In this document: one piece after another, positions 25,815-32,927 of the stretch
Position numbering within the stretch: the stretch's first letter is position 1
Layout: each line of letters starts with the position of its first letter
From: UM-FILTER-49-7 sp964599895
GTDB taxonomy: Bacteria > Acidobacteriota > Holophagae > Thermotomaculales > Thermotomaculaceae
DNA: 64,000 nt
Assembly: GCA_964599895.1 (NCBI GenBank)
Contig: CAZRHT010000007.1
Span: forward strand, 1 to 64,000
Reading direction: 5' to 3'
Made by a program: the position numbers and the translations under genes
The notes under the pieces: generated by a model
Database searches by the model: none
What the model was told of the DNA's origin: nothing
Seen by the model: only the letters and a program-made list of their open reading frames with translations

Positions 25815-27896
25815 ATGATTACTGAAAATGCAGAACAGTATTACAGAATTCCAGACTGGGGCGCCGGGTTTTTTCACGGGGGAAAGGCCGGCCATCTCTG
25901 GCTCCGGCCCACCAAGGACCCTCTCATCAAAGTAGATCTCTACGACCTTGTGGAAAAGGTTCAAAATCAGGGCCATTTCACCCCACTTAAATTCCATTTT
26001 CCACAGATGCTGCAGTATTCCATCTCCAAACTGGATCGGTCCTTCACCCGGGCGGCAAAGGAGTTCAACTATTCGGGAACGTACACGCCAATATATCCCA
26101 TCAAGGCCAATCCTTTTGCACCGGTCGTAGAAGCTGTCCTCGCGGCGGGAAGCCCCCACGGAATAGGGCTGGAAGCCGGTTCTATTTCAGAGCTGGCCGC
26201 AATAATGTCAGTGGCGAAGAAAGAGACGCCACTTGTCTGCAATGGCTACAAAGACGAAACGTATATGCGCCTCATCCTCACTGCCGCAAATCAGATGGAC
26301 CGCGTGTACCTCGTAATTGAAAAGTTTTCTGAGTTGCTGATTTTCGCTTCCATTGTGGAGACGATAAAACCGGCAAAACTCCCTTTCCTTGGAATTCGTG
26401 CCCGTCTTCATACCCACGGTACCGGAAAATGGAAAGAGTCAGGAGGTGATTTTGCCAAATTTGGTCTCACAGCCTCGGAAATCGTGGAAGCCTGCGATTT
26501 TCTGGAAAAACATGGATTACTGAATCGCCTGACCATGCTCCACGCCCATATCGGTTCCCAGGTCACACATTCCCGAAAGGTCAAAGCCATGGTGGAAGAA
26601 ACAGGTATGATTTACGCAGAAATGATTCGGATGGACGTTCCCATTAAAATTGTGGATCTTGGCGGAGGTCTCGGTGTAGATTATGACGGCAGTCGCTCTT
26701 CCGGCGAGTTCAGCATCAACTATACTGTCACCGAATATGCCAACAATCTCATCTTTCACATGAAAGGCGTATGCGAACAACAGGAAGTCCCGGACCCGGA
26801 ACTGTTTACGGAAAGTGGCCGGGCGATTACCGCATACCACAGCATGCTGATAGTAGATGTCATGGAAAAGCACTCCCTTTCCCATTCCATGTCAGTGGAG
26901 AAAAGCATTGAAGAGGAAGACAAGGTCCTTGTGGATCTGGTAGAAACTTATCAACTGATGAATGCGCGCAACCTCGTAGAGTATTTTCACGATGCCGTCC
27001 ACATGAAGGAACAGCTCCACACACTCTTCAGTATCGGCGTACTGAACCTGAAACAGAAAGCGATCGGGGAGCAGGTTTTCTGGAATATCGTCCAGAAGGC
27101 CATTGAACTGGCGCCCCGAATGGACCAACGACCCGAAGAACTGGAGATGCTGGACAGCCTGATGGCATCCAAATACGTTACCAACTTCTCCACCTTTCGT
27201 TCCGTGCCGGATGCCGATTCCATTGGTCAGATTTTTCCCATTGCCCCAATCCATCGACTGGGGGAAGTGCCGGTAGAGTCAGCTATCATTGCTGATATAA
27301 CCTGCGATTCGGACGGTAAAATAGACCGCTTTGCCGACATCAGCACCACCCGAAGCACTCTGAAATTCCACCGGCTGAAAAATGAGCCGTACTACCTAGG
27401 GATTTTTCTTACTGGCGCCTACCAGGATGCTATGGCCAACAGCCACAATCTTTTTGGTACGCCGGACACATTTTTTGTTGAAGTTACCGGAGACAATACT
27501 TTTCAAATCACTCATCATGTCCCGAAAGACACAATCGCCGACATGTTGATCCGAAACGGCTATCAGCCCCTGGTCTTCGGGGAAAAATGGGGAAGAGACG
27601 CTGACGCGACCGAAATACTGAACGGTAGTACCTACCTGCATCGAATTCCTACTGCAGGACCGGAGCAAGGTACCAGCCCCGTTTCCATATCCTTACTCAT
27701 TCACCAGATGGACTGTCCACGGTGCCGGGCTGACATCCGTGCCCTTCTTTCAGATCTGCCGATGGTCAGCGAATTCAAAATTACTGAAAATCATCTTCAC
27801 CTGACCATTGCCAGTTCAGAGCTGATCCCCCACCTGGAATCTTTACTTAAAGAAGCCGGGTTCTCTGTGGAAACTGAATCTCAAGAAGGAAATTGA
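25815..27896 (+). CDS. speA: Biosynthetic arginine decarboxylase with an extra C-terminal domain
   Basis: SpeA converts arginine to agmatine for polyamine synthesis, using pyridoxal phosphate. The fold III barrel motif YPIKANPF places the cofactor Lys at residue 97, and HAHIGSQ, DLGGGLGVDYDG and TESGRAITAYHS follow in the expected order. From ATG 25815 the protein has 693 residues, longer than E. coli SpeA (658). The last 70 residues (from SISLLIHQMDCPRC) resemble a heavy-metal-associated domain, including the CPRC pair and ferredoxin-like alternation, which I do not know from typical SpeA. The start lacks a ribosome site but sits just past a promoter. tatD follows at once. Confidence 0.93.
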   Translation: MITENAEQYYRIPDWGAGFFHGGKAGHLWLRPTKDPLIKVDLYDLVEKVQNQGHFTPLKFHFPQMLQYSISKLDRSFTRAAKEFNYSGTYTPIYPIKANPFAPVVEAVLAAGSPHGIGLEAGSISELAAIMSVAKKETPLVCNGYKDETYMRLILTAANQMDRVYLVIEKFSELLIFASIVETIKPAKLPFLGIRARLHTHGTGKWKESGGDFAKFGLTASEIVEACDFLEKHGLLNRLTMLHAHIGSQVTHSRKVKAMVEETGMIYAEMIRMDVPIKIVDLGGGLGVDYDGSRSSGEFSINYTVTEYANNLIFHMKGVCEQQEVPDPELFTESGRAITAYHSMLIVDVMEKHSLSHSMSVEKSIEEEDKVLVDLVETYQLMNARNLVEYFHDAVHMKEQLHTLFSIGVLNLKQKAIGEQVFWNIVQKAIELAPRMDQRPEELEMLDSLMASKYVTNFSTFRSVPDADSIGQIFPIAPIHRLGEVPVESAIIADITCDSDGKIDRFADISTTRSTLKFHRLKNEPYYLGIFLTGAYQDAMANSHNLFGTPDTFFVEVTGDNTFQITHHVPKDTIADMLIRNGYQPLVFGEKWGRDADATEILNGSTYLHRIPTAGPEQGTSPVSISLLIHQMDCPRCRADIRALLSDLPMVSEFKITENHLHLTIASSELIPHLESLLKEAGFSVETESQEGN

Positions 27897-27900
27897 CACA

Positions 27901-28647
27901 ATGTGGGCCGACACCCATTGCCATCTCGACACACTGAATGAACAGGAAATCAGCCGGGCTGTATCCGCAGACGTCACCCGATTTGCCGTGGCGGGAGTAA
28001 CCGGCTGCACCAAAGAAGCGGAAGCTCTCGCAGAACACCACGAAGAAGTCTTCCTGATGGCCGGTATTCACCCCCTTTATATCGACAAAACAGATAGAAC
28101 AGATCTGGACCTGGTTCACCAAATTGCAGCAACTCAATCCAAATGTGTGGCCATCGGGGAGATCGGGCTGGACTATTCTGACAAAGATGTGGACCGGGAC
28201 AGGCAGATAGACTTATTTCGCAGACAACTGGAATTTGCTAATGACCTGAACCTGCCTGTGTCCATTCACCTTCGCAGGGCCTTTCCCGACTTTCTGGAAA
28301 TCATTAAATCTATGGGGGCAATGACAGTTGTGATGCACATGTACTCAGGTTCGTCAGAATTTGCCCGCCAGCTACAACAGGTACTCCCCCGTGTTTTCTT
28401 CTCCTTTGGCGGTCCTGCAACCAGAACCGACGCCCGAAAGACACATTCAGTTCTGCGTACCCTGCCTTTCGACCGGATTCTCGTGGAAACAGATTCTCCG
28501 GATTTGCCACCACCAGGGATGCCATCTCCCAATGTACCGGCAAACCTTCCCAGTATTGGTGCTGGGATTGCAACCATCCTCGACATGGAGATTAAGGATT
28601 TTGAGACCCTTACCTGGAACAACGCCAGGGAGGTTTTCCAGTGGTAG
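27901..28647 (+). CDS. tatD: TatD-family metal-dependent deoxyribonuclease
   Basis: TatD proteins are metal-dependent hydrolases, with 3'-5' DNase activity shown for the E. coli protein. The 248-residue protein has the metal motif DTHCHLD at 4-10, GIHPLYID, the Glu ligand in IGEIGLDY, His in SIHLRRAF, and the Asp ligand in LVETDSPDLPPPG. Length is normal. GAAGGAAA precedes the ATG. It sits 4 bp after speA and its stop overlaps the tcdA start. Confidence 0.93.
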   Translation: MWADTHCHLDTLNEQEISRAVSADVTRFAVAGVTGCTKEAEALAEHHEEVFLMAGIHPLYIDKTDRTDLDLVHQIAATQSKCVAIGEIGLDYSDKDVDRDRQIDLFRRQLEFANDLNLPVSIHLRRAFPDFLEIIKSMGAMTVVMHMYSGSSEFARQLQQVLPRVFFSFGGPATRTDARKTHSVLRTLPFDRILVETDSPDLPPPGMPSPNVPANLPSIGAGIATILDMEIKDFETLTWNNAREVFQW

Positions 28648-29339
28648 AACAGTTTTCAAAACTCATTCCAATGATCGGGGACAGAGGAATGGAGGTTCTG
28701 GAACGGTCCCGGGTACTGGTGGCAGGCCTGGGCGGCGTCGGTTCCTTCTGTGCCGAAGCCCTGGTCCGCTGCGGTGTCGGAACCATCGGTGTAATGGACA
28801 GTGATCGGTCCCAACCTTCAAACCTGAACCGTCAGCTCTTTTCTCTGCACTCCACACTGGGAGAATATAAGGTGACCAGTTTCCAGAAACGGGCAAAGGA
28901 CATCAACCCGGATGTATGTGTTGAAACCTACCCGCTATTTCTCAATCGAGAATCAAAAGACCAGATTGATGTCACTTCCTTTGACGTCGTTGCAGACTGC
29001 ATTGACGCGCTGGTACCAAAACTCAACCTGATTCTCTCTTGCCTGGAGAACGACATCCCGATCGTCGCCTCTACCGGTGCCGGATTCAAACTTGACCCTG
29101 CAAAAGTAAAATCCGGTTCCATTTGGGAAACAATAAACGATCCACTGGCCCATCAAATGCGAAAGAAACTTCGCCGGTGGGGGTATGGAGATACGAACTT
29201 TACAGTGGTGTACTCCACTGAGAAACGGAAATGCGCCCCGGATGGGACCTCCATTGCCTCCATTATCACAGTGACCGGAACTTTTGGTCTCACTATCGCG
29301 GCCACGGTACTGCGTCTTCTCCTGGAAACAGAAAAATAG
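28641..29339 (+). CDS. tcdA: tRNA threonylcarbamoyladenosine dehydratase TcdA (ThiF/E1-like)
   Basis: TcdA uses ATP to cyclise t6A at position 37 of tRNAs. The 232-residue E1-like protein has the nucleotide-binding loop VAGLGGVGSFCAEAL, the DSDRSQPSNLNRQ metal and ATP contact, and the CIDALVPKL segment. The C-terminus contains KRKCAPDGTSIASI, as in CsdL/YgdL proteins. Translation starts at GTG 28641 with GGGAGG upstream and overlaps tatD by 7 bp. Other ThiF-like roles (thiamine, molybdopterin) are less likely without partner genes. Confidence 0.9.
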   Translation: MVEQFSKLIPMIGDRGMEVLERSRVLVAGLGGVGSFCAEALVRCGVGTIGVMDSDRSQPSNLNRQLFSLHSTLGEYKVTSFQKRAKDINPDVCVETYPLFLNRESKDQIDVTSFDVVADCIDALVPKLNLILSCLENDIPIVASTGAGFKLDPAKVKSGSIWETINDPLAHQMRKKLRRWGYGDTNFTVVYSTEKRKCAPDGTSIASIITVTGTFGLTIAATVLRLLLETEK

Positions 29340-29368
29340 ATTATGGAAATAATTTCCACACTTCTGTA

Positions 29369-29410
29369 TATTAGTTTGTCACTTTATAAATATAAAGTGA
29401 CAAACTAATA
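29369..29410. repeat. Perfect 42-bp palindrome
   Basis: Two exactly complementary 20-bp arms flank an AA centre; the core of each arm is TTTGTCAC / GTGACAAA. It lies 29 bp after tcdA and 99 bp before the receiver-like gene. It is too A/T-rich and lacks the U-tract of a standard terminator, so an operator or a processing hairpin are the main options. Confidence 0.85.
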
Positions 29411-29437
29411 ACGCATAATATTTATCAAATTTTTTAC

Positions 29438-29467
29438 TTTACAAAAGCTGAAACTGGCATACATTAT
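29438..29467 (+). promoter_or_regulatory. Candidate promoter of the receiver-like gene
   Basis: TTTACA (29438-29443) and CATTAT (29462-29467) are separated by 18 bp; the -35 box matches consensus at five of six positions and the -10 box at four. The palindrome at 29369-29410 ends 28 bp upstream of the -35 box, a place from which a bound activator or repressor could act. Confidence 0.4.
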
Positions 29468-29509
29468 ATAGACGTACTATGGTTGCTTATTAAACAGGAG
29501 GAAAGTTCT

Positions 29510-29995
29510 GTGGCGAGAGCTTTATTAATTGTTCATTATAACCCACGGGATCTGGAACAGCGGGCCGGATGGGCCGAGGAACTGGGCTTCGCACCAACAA
29601 CTGTCCACAACTGCGATGAAGCATTGAATGCCGTTGCCAGCAAAGACTTCGTGCTCGCTCTTATTGACCCCCTGCTTCCGGGCATGTCCGGATTTTCCCT
29701 GGCAGAGAAAATTGCGGCGTCCTCACCCCGAACAAAAGTCCTTCTAGTCTCCGCCCTCTATAAACGAATGCAATTTGTGGCCCATTCAGGATCACCCAAC
29801 ATCCGGATGGTTCACCTGGACAAACCACTGGATGAAAATAGTTTCAAAACATTGATTTCCAGGGCCCATGTTGCTGACGCAGACGATGAGCGAAGCACTG
29901 AACATCTGGAGAAACCGGATTCCTCCCCATCCCGTTCCATGGACATGAGAGAATTGCTGGAACTGGACCCCGAACTGGGCAAATTGCTCAATTGA
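29510..29995 (+). CDS. Stand-alone receiver-like protein lacking the acidic pair
   Basis: The 161-residue protein looks like a response-regulator receiver domain (about residues 1-125) with a 35-residue tail and no output domain. The phospho-acceptor Asp is in ALIDPLLPGMSGF, the switch Ser in LLVSALYKR and the Lys in HLDKPLDEN. The N-terminal acidic pair that binds magnesium is replaced (IVHYNPRD), so normal phosphorylation is doubtful. GTG 29510 was chosen because AGGAGG lies 7 nt upstream. No histidine kinase is adjacent. Confidence 0.72.
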   Translation: MARALLIVHYNPRDLEQRAGWAEELGFAPTTVHNCDEALNAVASKDFVLALIDPLLPGMSGFSLAEKIAASSPRTKVLLVSALYKRMQFVAHSGSPNIRMVHLDKPLDENSFKTLISRAHVADADDERSTEHLEKPDSSPSRSMDMRELLELDPELGKLLN

Positions 29996-30000
29996 TTGAA

Positions 30001-30339
30001 TCAGAGATAATAAACAACCGATTCTTCCGCCTTCAACATTGCATAAATGGCCGTTAATTCAGCTGCTTCCTGGAGAAAAACTTGAACCGAATAGGACGTA
30101 TACTTTCCTTCCCGGCTGGGCCTTTCCCGAACCATTTCCCGGGAAACTTCCCTGCCCGTGACTTCCTCTATCTGCTTCAACAATAAATCGATATTCAATT
30201 CCTGAGTCTTTCCCATTATCTTGAAGTTATAATCCACCGGGAAAGACACCAGGTCTTCGATGCTTTGCTTCTTCCCTGTCATCATGCAGAATTTTTTCTC
30301 AGGATCAGCTCCATTCCCGTTGTTTGATTGCTTCGACAT
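30001..30339 (-). CDS. DUF493 (YbeD-like) family protein
   Basis: The 112-residue protein has the DUF493/YbeD core: FPVDYNFKIMGK near the middle, then REGKYTSYSVQVFLQEAAEL and the closing VVYYL. In E. coli YbeD is linked to lipoate metabolism only by gene context, and the fold is like regulatory ACT domains; the function here is unknown. GAGGAGG precedes the start. It follows thiI by 9 bp in the same direction and converges on the receiver gene. Confidence 0.85.
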   Translation of the reverse strand: MSKQSNNGNGADPEKKFCMMTGKKQSIEDLVSFPVDYNFKIMGKTQELNIDLLLKQIEEVTGREVSREMVRERPSREGKYTSYSVQVFLQEAAELTAIYAMLKAEESVVYYL

Positions 30340-30348
30340 TCAACCTCC

Positions 30349-31512
30349 TCAGAAATCCATTTTCTCAACCGTTTCCACACACTCCGTCACCAGGGCCTCA
30401 ATATCCATCCCGGCTTCTGCTTCCCGGGCCTCTGCCAGCTTCCCGTAAATTTCGGGAAATTTTGGTACAAACAGGGCACAGCAGTCTTCATGCGGCTCAA
30501 TGGAAATTTCATACGTACCAATCTTTTTTGCCTGTTCAATAATGTCAAATTTGTCAAAGGAAAGAAGTGGCCTCAGTATCATCATGGGAGAAACATCGGT
30601 GACGCATTCCAGATTGTCCAGTGTCTGACTGGCCACCTGTCCCAGATTGTCCCCCGTAATCAGCGCCCTGCAAGCGGTTCTATTCGCAATTTCCGCCGCA
30701 ATTCGAACCATGAAGCGCCGCATTACAATAATGGTGAACTTCTCAGGGCACTGCCGCTTCAACGCTGTCAGTACCGGGGTGAAATTCACAATCTGCAAGG
30801 TCAGAGACTTCTGATAAAAAGCAAGCTTTTTCGAAAGGCGGGCCACCTTGTCCTTGACCATATCTGAAGTAAACGGAAATCCATGAAAATATATTGGTTC
30901 AACTGTCGCTCCCCGTTTCTGCAGAAGGTATCCAGCAACCGGCGAATCAATTCCACCGGAAAGAAGCAATGCCACCTTTCCCGACACTCCCACAGGCAAT
31001 CCACCGGCTCCCCGAAGGGTTTTACAGAAAGCATAGGCCCCATATTGTTGAATCTCCACACCAAAGACCATCTGCGGACGATGGACATCCACCGGCACAT
31101 CCAGCCCGTGTGTCAACAAATATTCCCCCACCTCCCGGCTTAATTGAGGTGAGGGGATAGGGAAAGTCTTATCCGCACGCTTACACTCCACCTTAAAACT
31201 GACTGGGACAACCCCCATTGTTTGCATCAATGCCAACCCGTTCTCCGCCAGACTTTTCACAGACTTTTCACATTTCACGCCCACAGAAACCGAGACAATT
31301 CCCGGAATCCGGGATAGTAATTCCAGCGTTTCTCCCGGAGTTTCTCCCGATTCCACTGCATACAACCGGCCCCGTTCACTTTCCAGCACCGCATTGCACC
31401 CTCCCCGCTTCAGGGTGCGGCGGATATTCTGCTCCAGTGCCTGCTCAAAGAACCGGCGGTTTTTCCCCTTGATCCATATTTCTCCGAAACGAATGATGTA
31501 TACAAATTCCAT
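30349..31512 (-). CDS. thiI: tRNA 4-thiouridine synthase ThiI (short form)
   Basis: ThiI activates U8 of tRNA with ATP for thiolation and in some bacteria also supplies sulfur for thiamine. The 387-residue protein has the ferredoxin-like and THUMP regions (first 165 residues), the PP-loop LLSGGIDSPVAG near 183-194, and ITGDNLGQVASQT further on. The rhodanese domain of the E. coli enzyme is absent, so sulfur must come from a separate donor, as in Bacillus. A promoter lies just upstream. Confidence 0.95.
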   Translation of the reverse strand: MEFVYIIRFGEIWIKGKNRRFFEQALEQNIRRTLKRGGCNAVLESERGRLYAVESGETPGETLELLSRIPGIVSVSVGVKCEKSVKSLAENGLALMQTMGVVPVSFKVECKRADKTFPIPSPQLSREVGEYLLTHGLDVPVDVHRPQMVFGVEIQQYGAYAFCKTLRGAGGLPVGVSGKVALLLSGGIDSPVAGYLLQKRGATVEPIYFHGFPFTSDMVKDKVARLSKKLAFYQKSLTLQIVNFTPVLTALKRQCPEKFTIIVMRRFMVRIAAEIANRTACRALITGDNLGQVASQTLDNLECVTDVSPMMILRPLLSFDKFDIIEQAKKIGTYEISIEPHEDCCALFVPKFPEIYGKLAEAREAEAGMDIEALVTECVETVEKMDF

Positions 31513-31538
31513 ACTTTTCCCCTTCCATAAGCCCGATC

Positions 31539-31567
31539 ATTCTACACAATTCCAGGCCCACCGTCCA
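31539..31567 (-). promoter_or_regulatory. Candidate promoter of thiI
   Basis: On the minus strand TGGACG (31562-31567) and TAGAAT (31539-31544) are separated by 17 bp. The -35 box lies inside the GC-rich hairpin at 31555-31576. The thiI start is 26 nt downstream. Confidence 0.5.
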
Positions 31568-31576
31568 CGGTGGGCC
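31555..31576. repeat. Perfect GC-rich inverted repeat upstream of thiI
   Basis: GGCCCACCGT and its complement ACGGTGGGCC are separated by 2 bp. Neither side has a T-tract, so it is not a standard terminator. It overlaps the candidate -35 box of thiI and could affect its transcription. Confidence 0.7.
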
Positions 31577-32175
31577 GTAGGAGTAGGGGTTGGGGTAGGA
31601 GGAAGAGGCGCAGAAAACTCAAGAAATAGAATCTTTTTGGGTGAATTCCAATTCAAAGTGCACCACGTTGTTCTCGAAAGAAGGCCTCATGCGGCATCCG
31701 AGGGAAAAAAGTAGGGACAAGCACATAACCCTTTCCCCTCTCTCCCGGCCTGCGAAGCAGCCAGGCCTTTAACTTTCCGGATAGAGGTATACAATTCCCT
31801 AATTTCGATCCCGGGCGGGAGCAGGTAGCATCGGTACCCGCGCACCAACCAAGGGAGCGAGACACGATGGATTGGGCCAGATGTGCGAGTTCGCGACTGG
31901 AGCGAAGGAGGAGCAGTACGTCGGTACGCAACGAGGAGCGTAGGGAGTGAACGCGTACAGATGGCCCGAGACTTGAGCGTCATACGGAAAGAGGGGATGG
32001 GCAGATGAGTTTGCATTTGTACAATGGCTGTGCGTCCTGTTGTTTCGGCACCCGCGCTGCGGACCGGGGATGGATGTGGCTTGCGGCCATGCTTGCATGA
32101 AGGTGCAAGCTGCATTCAGCACCGGTGAGTGGTATGAAATGCCACGGACCGAAGCAACGGGACACACTCCTACTC
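31577..32175. other. Gene-free, hairpin-rich stretch between yidD and thiI
   Basis: About 600 bp hold no convincing gene. Frames on the minus strand are open but of low complexity, rich in Arg, Ser and Pro, and resemble no protein I know. The DNA has many short dyads, for example GCTTGCA-TGAAGG-TGCAAGC at 32090-32109, and GTGGTAT paired with ATGCCAC near 32130. Two related copies of a CAGATG...GAG...GACT-GAGCG pattern lie about 90 bp apart near 31880 and 31960. It could be a decayed repeat or a structured RNA. No known RNA family was recognised. Confidence 0.5.
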
Positions 32176-32424
32176 CTACTCGCCCTCCGGCTCCGCCACG
32201 GGGATCGGATCTTCAATGGGGGGATGTCCATAGAAGGGATTGCATTTCAGTATACGAACAAAGGCCAGGGCACTCCCTTTGAGAAAGCCGAAGCGAAGAA
32301 GTGCCGTTCTGGCATAGACGGAGCAACTGGGATGGAAGCGGCAGAACCGGACATTGCGGGATGCCAGTGGACGGGAGACGGATGACTTGTAGTGGTCCAG
32401 AGCCGTGACACTCCATCTGACCAT
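32176..32424 (-). CDS. yidD: Membrane protein insertion efficiency factor YidD
   Basis: YidD is a small membrane-associated protein that aids YidC-dependent insertion. The 82-residue product has the family core FCRFHPSCSVYARTALLRFG, then KGSALAFVRILKCNP and a closing DPIP. I chose ATG 32424 since it gives the usual YidD length; the frame is open further upstream through a hydrophobic stretch, but a terminator lies there. No YidC, RnpA or RpmH gene is adjacent, unlike the common arrangement. Confidence 0.88.
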   Translation of the reverse strand: MVRWSVTALDHYKSSVSRPLASRNVRFCRFHPSCSVYARTALLRFGFLKGSALAFVRILKCNPFYGHPPIEDPIPVAEPEGE

Positions 32425-32500
32425 TGTCTGGTCCCGGGGCGGGCGGGCATTGTCAGTTAAGAGAAACAGCAAAAGAGCGCAAAAAAACGCCCATAACAGA

Positions 32501-32523
32501 AAAAAAAGGGGGCCGTGGCCCCC
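32501..32523 (-). terminator. Rho-independent terminator after the proline-rich gene
   Basis: On the minus strand GGGGGCC and GGCCCCC form a 7-bp stem with a very short loop, followed by seven T. It sits 7 bp past the stop of the proline-rich gene, separating that gene from yidD. Confidence 0.88.
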
Positions 32524-32530
32524 CGTTGGT

Positions 32531-32775
32531 TTACTTGAACCAGCGTTCGGCATAGGTGGAGATNNNNNNNNNNNNNNNNNNNNNNNNNNNNNNNNNNNNN
32601 NNNNNNNNNNNNNNNNNNNNNNNNNNNNNNNNNNNNNNNNNNNNNNNNNNNNNNNNNNNNNNNCACCCGGTGCCGGGCTCTCAGGAGGAGGCGGTGGCGG
32701 TGTCGGTCCGGCAGATGGGGGAGGTGGTGGGGCCTGAAAGTTTCCTTCATTCAATGAAATAACTCCAATATTCAT
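32531..32775 (-). CDS. Protein with a proline-rich N-terminus (interrupted by an assembly gap)
   Basis: From ATG 32775 (GAGGAG upstream) the first 37 residues include two Pro-rich runs (PPPPP and PPPPPP) after MNIGVISLNEGNF. Past the gap the gene ends with the codons for STYAERWFK and a TAA at 32531-32533, just ahead of a terminator. The two sides are in different frames if the gap is taken as exactly 100 bases, so its true length is unknown. Short Pro-rich leaders of this type often precede small membrane domains, but the body of the protein is missing and no function can be given. Confidence 0.6.
32564..32663. other. Assembly gap (100 N)
   Basis: A run of exactly 100 N, the usual placeholder for a scaffold gap of unknown size. 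It removes the middle of the proline-rich protein gene. Confidence 0.99.
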
Positions 32776-32826
32776 AATTTTTTCTCCTCGACACAGGTAA
32801 TTTGTAAATATCATAGGAAAATTGCC

Positions 32827-32855
32827 TTTTTATGTCAACAAAAAACACATATAAT
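32827..32855 (+). promoter_or_regulatory. Candidate promoter for the XPB operon
   Basis: A perfect TATAAT at 32850-32855 has only a weak -35 (TTTTTA, 17 bp upstream). The XPB start codon lies 72 nt downstream. The next start-to-stop overlaps suggest a transcript running through xpb, its partner, the propeller gene, deoB and deoA. Confidence 0.4.
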
Positions 32856-32927
32856 GGTTTTGAGTATGCCCGCGCCCGACTCAGGCAAAACGATTGAAGA
32901 GAACGCAGTGCTCTGCGAGGGAGATAG

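Noticed and set aside
31687..32167. Minus-strand frames of 122 to 142 codons in the gene-free stretch
   Set aside because: Overlapping frames in different phases are all open, composition is low-complexity Arg/Ser/Pro, and no ribosome site or domain is seen.
32176..32814. One 212-codon protein running from the proline-rich start to the YidD end
   Set aside because: It only appears continuous because N is read through. A stop (TAA at 32531-32533) in the other frame and a strong terminator separate the proline-rich gene from yidD.
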